From: Hydrogenophaga sp. IBVHS2
Lineage (GTDB): Bacteria; Pseudomonadota; Gammaproteobacteria; Burkholderiales; Burkholderiaceae_C
Length of the DNA stretch: 64,000 bases
NCBI RefSeq assembly: GCF_002127215.1
Contig: NZ_NFUT01000003.1
Span: 186,001-250,000, forward strand
Direction of reading: 5' to 3'
Under the pieces are notes generated by a model that was given only the letters and a program-made list of their open reading frames with translations, made no database searches and was not told the DNA's origin. Positions 59,114 through 64,000 of the stretch are shown here, piece after piece. Positions within the stretch are counted from its first letter, which is position 1, and each line of letters begins with the position of its first letter. The translations under genes were made by a program, and so were the position numbers.

Positions 59114-59205
59114 GGCAGCGACCATAGCAGCGAGGCGGATTTTCAACAAGCATGTGCTCGGCAAAAATCAGGCTGACTCCCCGGGCCGGCATGGACAATA
59201 CCGGC

Positions 59206-59811
59206 ATGGATGTTTCGTTCTGGATTCTGGTGGGCGCCGTGGGCGCCTTTTTCTACAACCGCTACGACCAGGCCCGCCGCGTGCTGCTGCTGCGGGCCCA
59301 GCTGCAACCGTACCAGCTGGAACAGCTGATGCAGACCTTGCTGGAGGGCTACCTGCGCGCCCTGGGCGAGGCCGACGAGGAGCGCCGCCGCAGCATCTGG
59401 CAGGTGATGGAGGGGCATGAGGCGCTGCTGGTGTCGCAGTTGCAGCGACTGGCGTCCGACTCGGCATCGCTCACCGGTCCCATGGGCCGGGTGTCGCGCC
59501 TGCCGATGGCGCTGCCCGGGGTGACGGCCTGGTGGCCCAAGGCCTGTTTCGAGCTGTCGCAGGCGCTGCGCATCCACGCCGACGGCATCACCCGTGTGGC
59601 CCACAACCCGGAGGGCCTGAGCCCGCGCGACAAGGCCTTCTGCATGACCGCCGAACTGCTGCTGTTCCAGCACACCTGCCACTGGTACTGCCGCTCGCGC
59701 ACCACGGCGTCGACCCGGCTGGTCGCACAGCACCAGACCAGCCACGCCCAGGCCCTGGCGGGCGCCTCGGCGGCCACACGCGAGGGCCTGATAGCCATCG
59801 GTGCGGTCTAA
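59206..59811 (+). CDS. Conserved hypothetical protein with N-terminal membrane anchor
   Basis: A 201-residue protein. The first 18 residues (VSFWILVGAVGAFFYNRY) form a short membrane anchor; the rest is helical, with charged and leucine-rich stretches (QLQPYQLEQLMQTLLEGYLRAL) and two cysteines late in the chain (HTCHWYC). No family is recognised. It is divergent from TetR and followed by the LOV kinase 127 bases later. An alternative ATG at 59191 adds five residues. Confidence 0.65.
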   Translation: MDVSFWILVGAVGAFFYNRYDQARRVLLLRAQLQPYQLEQLMQTLLEGYLRALGEADEERRRSIWQVMEGHEALLVSQLQRLASDSASLTGPMGRVSRLPMALPGVTAWWPKACFELSQALRIHADGITRVAHNPEGLSPRDKAFCMTAELLLFQHTCHWYCRSRTTASTRLVAQHQTSHAQALAGASAATREGLIAIGAV

Positions 59812-59938
59812 GACGGGCGCGGGCCCGCCGCGAGGCCTATTCCACCCGGAAACCGTGACGCAATGCCTCAAGATGGTGCACAACGCGTCGATACTTCGGT
59901 GGACGCCGCCTTGCGGCCCAAACGGAGTGCGCATCGGC

Positions 59939-61018
59939 ATGACCGGCATCGAGACGCAGTTGCACGCCATCGTGGCGCAGGCCCTGGAGCAGACCGTCAA
60001 CGGTCTGGTCATTGCCGACATGCGCGCCGACGGGCAGCCCATCGTGCACGTGAATGCGGGTTTCGAGCGCATCACCGGCTACCGGGCGGGCGAGGTGATC
60101 GGCCGCAACTGCCGCTTTCTGCAAGGCTTCGACAACCAGCAACCGGGTGTGGTCCGGATGCGGGAAGCGGTGGCGCGTGGCGAGCCCTGCACCGCCGTGG
60201 TCCGCAATTACCGCAAGGACGGCAGCCTGTTCTGGAACCGGGTGGAAATCGGTCCGGTGCACGATGCCGCCAGTGGTGAACTCACCCACTACTTTGCGCT
60301 GCAGACCGACGTGACCGCCGAACAGGAAGCACTGGCGCTGCGGGAACGCTTCCTGAACAACGCAGCCCACGAACTGCGTTCGCCCCTGGGCACCATCCGG
60401 GGCTTTGTGGAACTGATGCAGATGCGCTGCCCCCGGGACGACCCCAACCAGGACCTGCTGGCCACGGTGCACCGTCAAGCCGACCGCGTGGTCGACCTGG
60501 TGGACGACATGCTGGTGCTGGCCGAACTGGAGACCACCACCGAGCCCTCACCCGGCGTGCAGCCGGTGCAGCTGACCGCCGTGCTGGGCCGTCTGCACGA
60601 CCTGCTGCCGCCGGATGACGGCCTGCACCGCGTCGTGATCGAACCGGTCCGGCCAGACCTGTGGGTGCAGGCCCACGCGCAGCGGCTGGAGCAGGTGCTG
60701 GTGAATCTGCTGTCCAACGCCATGAAGTACTCCCCCGAAGGCGGCGAGATCCGGTGGAGCGTGCGACCAGGCCGGGAGAACGGCTGGGTGTGCCTGTCGG
60801 TAAGCGACCCGGGCGTGGGCATGACGGCCGACGAACAGAGCCGCCTGTTCACCCGCTTCTTCCGGGCCCGCACCGACATCCCCGGCACCGGCCTGGGTCT
60901 GGTCATCGTGCGGGAACTGATGGAACGCATGGGGGGCCACATCACGGTGAGCAGCCAGCCCGGCGTGGGCACCACCTTCACCTTGCACCTTCGGACGGTA
61001 TCGCCATGGACGTTCTGA
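59939..61018 (+). CDS. LOV-domain histidine kinase (blue-light sensor)
   Basis: A 359-residue soluble kinase. Residues ~10-128 are a LOV domain: GRNCRFLQ with adduct-forming Cys58, NYRKDGSLFWN (Asn90 and Asn100 contact flavin) and YFALQTDVT with Gln122, so the flavin site is complete. A HisKA helix follows with phospho-acceptor His144 in NAAHELRSPLGT, then the ATPase: N-box LVNLLSNAMKYSPEGG, G1 DPGVGM, G2 GTGLGLVI. No membrane span. It has no receiver domain and no response regulator lies nearby. The ATG at 59939 has GGAG 11 bases upstream. A PYP homologue overlaps its last 13 bases. Confidence 0.93.
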   Translation: MTGIETQLHAIVAQALEQTVNGLVIADMRADGQPIVHVNAGFERITGYRAGEVIGRNCRFLQGFDNQQPGVVRMREAVARGEPCTAVVRNYRKDGSLFWNRVEIGPVHDAASGELTHYFALQTDVTAEQEALALRERFLNNAAHELRSPLGTIRGFVELMQMRCPRDDPNQDLLATVHRQADRVVDLVDDMLVLAELETTTEPSPGVQPVQLTAVLGRLHDLLPPDDGLHRVVIEPVRPDLWVQAHAQRLEQVLVNLLSNAMKYSPEGGEIRWSVRPGRENGWVCLSVSDPGVGMTADEQSRLFTRFFRARTDIPGTGLGLVIVRELMERMGGHITVSSQPGVGTTFTLHLRTVSPWTF

Positions 61019-61416
61019 GCACCGATTCACTGCCCCGTTTCACCGATGCCGATCTGCTGGACCGGCTGCTGACCCTGCCGCCCGAGGCGCGCGATGCGCT
61101 GGACTTCGGCGTCATCGGCTTTGACCGTTCCACCCATGTGGTGCAGTACAACGCCTACGAATCGCGGGCCGCCCGGCTCGACCCGACCCGGGTGCTGGGC
61201 CAGCATGTGTTCATCGAGGTGGCGCCGTGCATGAACAACTACCTGGTGGCCCAGCGTTTCGAGACGGCCGGGCTGGAGGGCCGGCCGCTGGACGAGACCG
61301 TGCCTTACGTGCTGACCTTCCGCATGCGGCCCACGCCGGTGCAGCTGCGCCTGCTGGCGCGGCCCGGCGCTGCCGTGAGCTACGTGCTGGTGCAGCGACC
61401 GCAGGACGCAGCGTGA
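61006..61416 (+). CDS. Photoactive yellow protein (PYP) homologue
   Basis: A 136-residue single-domain PAS protein. It aligns without gaps to PYP from Halorhodospira over ~40 residues: FGVIGFD, QYNAYE, and VFIEVAPCMN. Chromophore residues are kept: Tyr48, Glu52 and Cys75 equal PYP Tyr42, Glu46 and Cys69, and Tyr101 and Met107 equal Tyr94 and Met100. Thr50 and Arg52 of PYP are replaced by Ala56 and Leu58. PYP binds p-coumaric acid by a thioester on Cys69 and is blue-light sensitive. The enzymes for that chromophore (tyrosine ammonia-lyase, coumarate ligase) are not seen here. It begins 13 bases inside the LOV kinase gene. Confidence 0.85.
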   Translation: MDVLSTDSLPRFTDADLLDRLLTLPPEARDALDFGVIGFDRSTHVVQYNAYESRAARLDPTRVLGQHVFIEVAPCMNNYLVAQRFETAGLEGRPLDETVPYVLTFRMRPTPVQLRLLARPGAAVSYVLVQRPQDAA

Positions 61417-61874
61417 TGGCGCCGGTCGACAGCGAGGACAGCGACCCCGGTCTGGCGCGGGAACTGGACCTGATGATGCAGTTCCTGCACCTGGCCCCGG
61501 TGGGGCTGCTGCGGGTGGACCGCGCCGGCACCATCGTCCTGATGAACCCGACCGCCGCGCAGCTGCTGGCCTTGCTGGGTCTGGGCCGCGAAGCACCCGG
61601 GCGGCTGCCCAACCTGTTCGATCTCACCGACCGGGTGGCACCGGACATCCGGACCCTGGTCTCGCTGTTCAACGACGACAGCGGCGTGGTGCTCGATAAA
61701 TACCGGGTGCTGCTCGACAAGGCCGACGCCGGCGGCCGGCCGGCCGGGGCACCCATCGCGCTGGGCATCACCGCGCTCCGGCTGCCGGCCGACCCGGACA
61801 GCCTGATGGTGGTGGTGACCGACGAATCCAGCACGGTGCGCCTGCAGCGGCTGCAGTCGCAGTGGCTGCGGTAG
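61416..61874 (+). CDS. Small PAS-domain protein
   Basis: A 152-residue protein with a PAS-like core (LAPVGLLRVDRAGTIVLMNPTAAQLLALL, NLFDLTDRVAPDIRTLV) and a C-terminal VVVTDESSTVRLQRLQSQ. It has neither the LOV cysteine motif nor the PYP cysteine. The start overlaps the PYP stop by one base (TGATG), so all three sensors are co-translated. Function unknown; it could be a partner that relays the state of the two light sensors. Confidence 0.78.
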   Translation: MAPVDSEDSDPGLARELDLMMQFLHLAPVGLLRVDRAGTIVLMNPTAAQLLALLGLGREAPGRLPNLFDLTDRVAPDIRTLVSLFNDDSGVVLDKYRVLLDKADAGGRPAGAPIALGITALRLPADPDSLMVVVTDESSTVRLQRLQSQWLR

Positions 61875-61897
61875 GCGGGCTGGCGCAGAATGCGCCG

Positions 61898-62148
61898 ATG
61901 GACATGACCTTCGACACCTTCCGCGCCCAGGCCCTGGCCCGGGGATTCGACGAAGTGCTGGAGCGGCGCTGGGAACCCCACACCGTGCTGGACGAACACA
62001 CCCACCCGTTCGCGGCAGACGCGGTGGTGGCCGCCGGCGAGATGTGGCTCACCGTGGCGGGCCAGACCCGGCACCTGCTGCCGGGCGACACCTTCGCGCT
62101 GGCGCGCGACGTGCCGCACAGCGAGCGCTACGGCGCCGCCGGCGCCAC

Positions 62149-62176
<28 letters not shown>
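61898..62176 (+). CDS. Small cupin protein
   Basis: A 92-residue single cupin. EHTHPFAADAVVAAGEMWLTV and LLPGDTFALARDVPHSERYG carry the two cupin motifs with His residues that can bind a metal. The ATG at 61898 is used; a second ATG at 61904 is nearly as good. It lies 23 bases after the PAS gene, so it may belong to the light-sensor operon. Function unknown. Its 3' end overlaps the converging TPR-methyltransferase by 28 bases. Confidence 0.75.
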
Positions 62177-63261
<1,085 letters not shown>

Positions 63262-63274
63262 GGCCGCGCAGACG

Positions 63275-64000
63275 TCAGATCTGGGAGAAGTCGGGCTTGC
63301 GGCGCTCCATGAAGGCACCGAAGGCCTCGCGGGCAGCCGGCTCGCGCAGCATGCGGCCGAAGCTGGCGCCCTCCTCGGCCATCACGGCCTGCACCTGGGC
63401 CGCCTGGCCCTTCTTCATGAGGCGCTTGGTCTCGATCAGGCTGCTCAGCGGCTTGGCGGCCAGCTTGGCGGCCACGGTGTGGGCATAGCTGCGGGCCTCG
63501 GTGGGCGGCAGCACCTTGTTGACCAGACCCACCTCGAGGGCGGCTTCGGCCATGAAAGGCTCGCCCAGCAACAGGGCCTCGGCGGCGCGGTGGTAACCCA
63601 TCATCTGCGGCACCAGCAGGCTGCTGGCCGCTTCCGGGCACAGGCCCAGGTTGACGAAGGGCATGGAGAAGGCGGCGTTGTCGCCGGCGTACACCAGATC
63701 GCAATGGAACAGCAGCGTGGTGCCGATGCCCACGGCCGGGCCGCACACCGCCGCCAGCACCGGCTTGGGGAACGCCGCCAGGCCGCGCAGGAAACGGAAC
63801 ACCGGAGCGCCTTCGCCAGCGGGCGGCTGGTTCAGGAAATCGGCGATGTCGTTGCCGGCCGAGAAGATGGTCTCGTGGCCCTGGAACACCACCACCCGCA
63901 CGGCCGCGTCGTCCTGCGCTGCCTGCAGGGCATCGGCCATGGCGCCGTACATGGCAGCGGTGATGGAGTTCTTCTTGTCGAGGCGGTTGAAGGTGATACT
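63275..64000 (-). CDS. Enoyl-CoA hydratase/isomerase, 3' part (cut by the window edge)
   Basis: The last 241 codons of a crotonase-family enzyme; the reading frame continues past the right edge (SITFNRLDKKNSITAAM is in frame at 63953-64000). Signature strings are VVVFQGHETIFSAGNDIADF (oxyanion loop) and AVCGPAVGIGTTLLFHCDL, with the usual Glu position in MPFVNLGLCPEAASS. It is a likely member of a fatty or branched acyl-CoA pathway. The C-terminus (ERRKPDFSQI) is complete. Confidence 0.9.
   Translation of the reverse strand, partial: SITFNRLDKKNSITAAMYGAMADALQAAQDDAAVRVVVFQGHETIFSAGNDIADFLNQPPAGEGAPVFRFLRGLAAFPKPVLAAVCGPAVGIGTTLLFHCDLVYAGDNAAFSMPFVNLGLCPEAASSLLVPQMMGYHRAAEALLLGEPFMAEAALEVGLVNKVLPPTEARSYAHTVAAKLAAKPLSSLIETKRLMKKGQAAQVQAVMAEEGASFGRMLREPAAREAFGAFMERRKPDFSQI

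Overview
The window is a stretch of high-GC chromosome from a betaproteobacterium, most likely a member of the Comamonadaceae (Burkholderiales). The evidence is the full division and cell wall (dcw) cluster, the neighbour set hslVU / dksA / CobW-type GTPase / xerC / DUF484 / dapF, several liv-type transport genes, and an atu/liu-like acyl-CoA carboxylase cluster. The organism cannot be named more precisely from sequence alone.

Layout. 1-14227 (minus) is the dcw cluster: mraZ-rsmH-ftsL-ftsI-murE-murF-mraY-murD-ftsW-murG-murC-ddlB-ftsQ, with stop/start overlaps at almost every junction and an mraZ promoter carrying four AGTG boxes at exact 10-bp spacing. 14493-25095 (minus) is housekeeping: hslVU protease, a double-STAS protein, a DksA without zinc ligands and with a histone-H1-like tail, a His-rich COG0523 GTPase, an rRNA methyltransferase, a DsrE-type periplasmic protein, xerC, DUF484 and dapF. 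25161-29941 (plus) holds a NUDIX/metallo-beta-lactamase fusion, an FAD oxidoreductase and a glycine-zipper envelope protein; rnpB (RNase P RNA) lies on the minus strand between the first two. 29971-31371 is an orphan protein with two copies of a ~100-residue domain. 31605-39469 is mixed: htpX, DUF3025, pyrC, an amino-acid binding protein, a LysR regulator, an Atm1-type ABC exporter, a thioesterase and a glutamine amidotransferase.

39526-48130 has two AtuA-family genes running away from a liv operon (livHMGF, acyl-CoA synthetase, binding protein) that ends at a clear terminator. 48305-51857 is an accessory patch: PH-like protein, DUF2784, a structured non-coding block, an McrA-like HNH nuclease and an Abi_2 (HEPN) abortive-infection protein preceded by a promoter, an RNA hairpin and a U-tract. 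51891-59113 (minus) is an acyl-CoA degradation operon led by a TetR regulator (SDR, carboxyltransferase, acyl-CoA dehydrogenase, biotin carboxylase/carrier, thioesterase, EthD), similar in content to atu or liu clusters. 59206-61874 (plus) holds an unknown membrane-anchored protein and a three-gene light-sensing unit: a LOV histidine kinase, a photoactive-yellow-protein homologue that keeps the chromophore cysteine, and a small PAS protein. A cupin, a TPR-methyltransferase and a truncated enoyl-CoA hydratase close the window.

The two places most worth following are the LOV kinase/PYP/PAS operon (59939-61874) and the promoter-hairpin-Abi_2 defence unit (50805-51857). Next come the unrecognised duplicated-domain protein (29971-31371) and the DksA/COG0523 pair (18404-20841).
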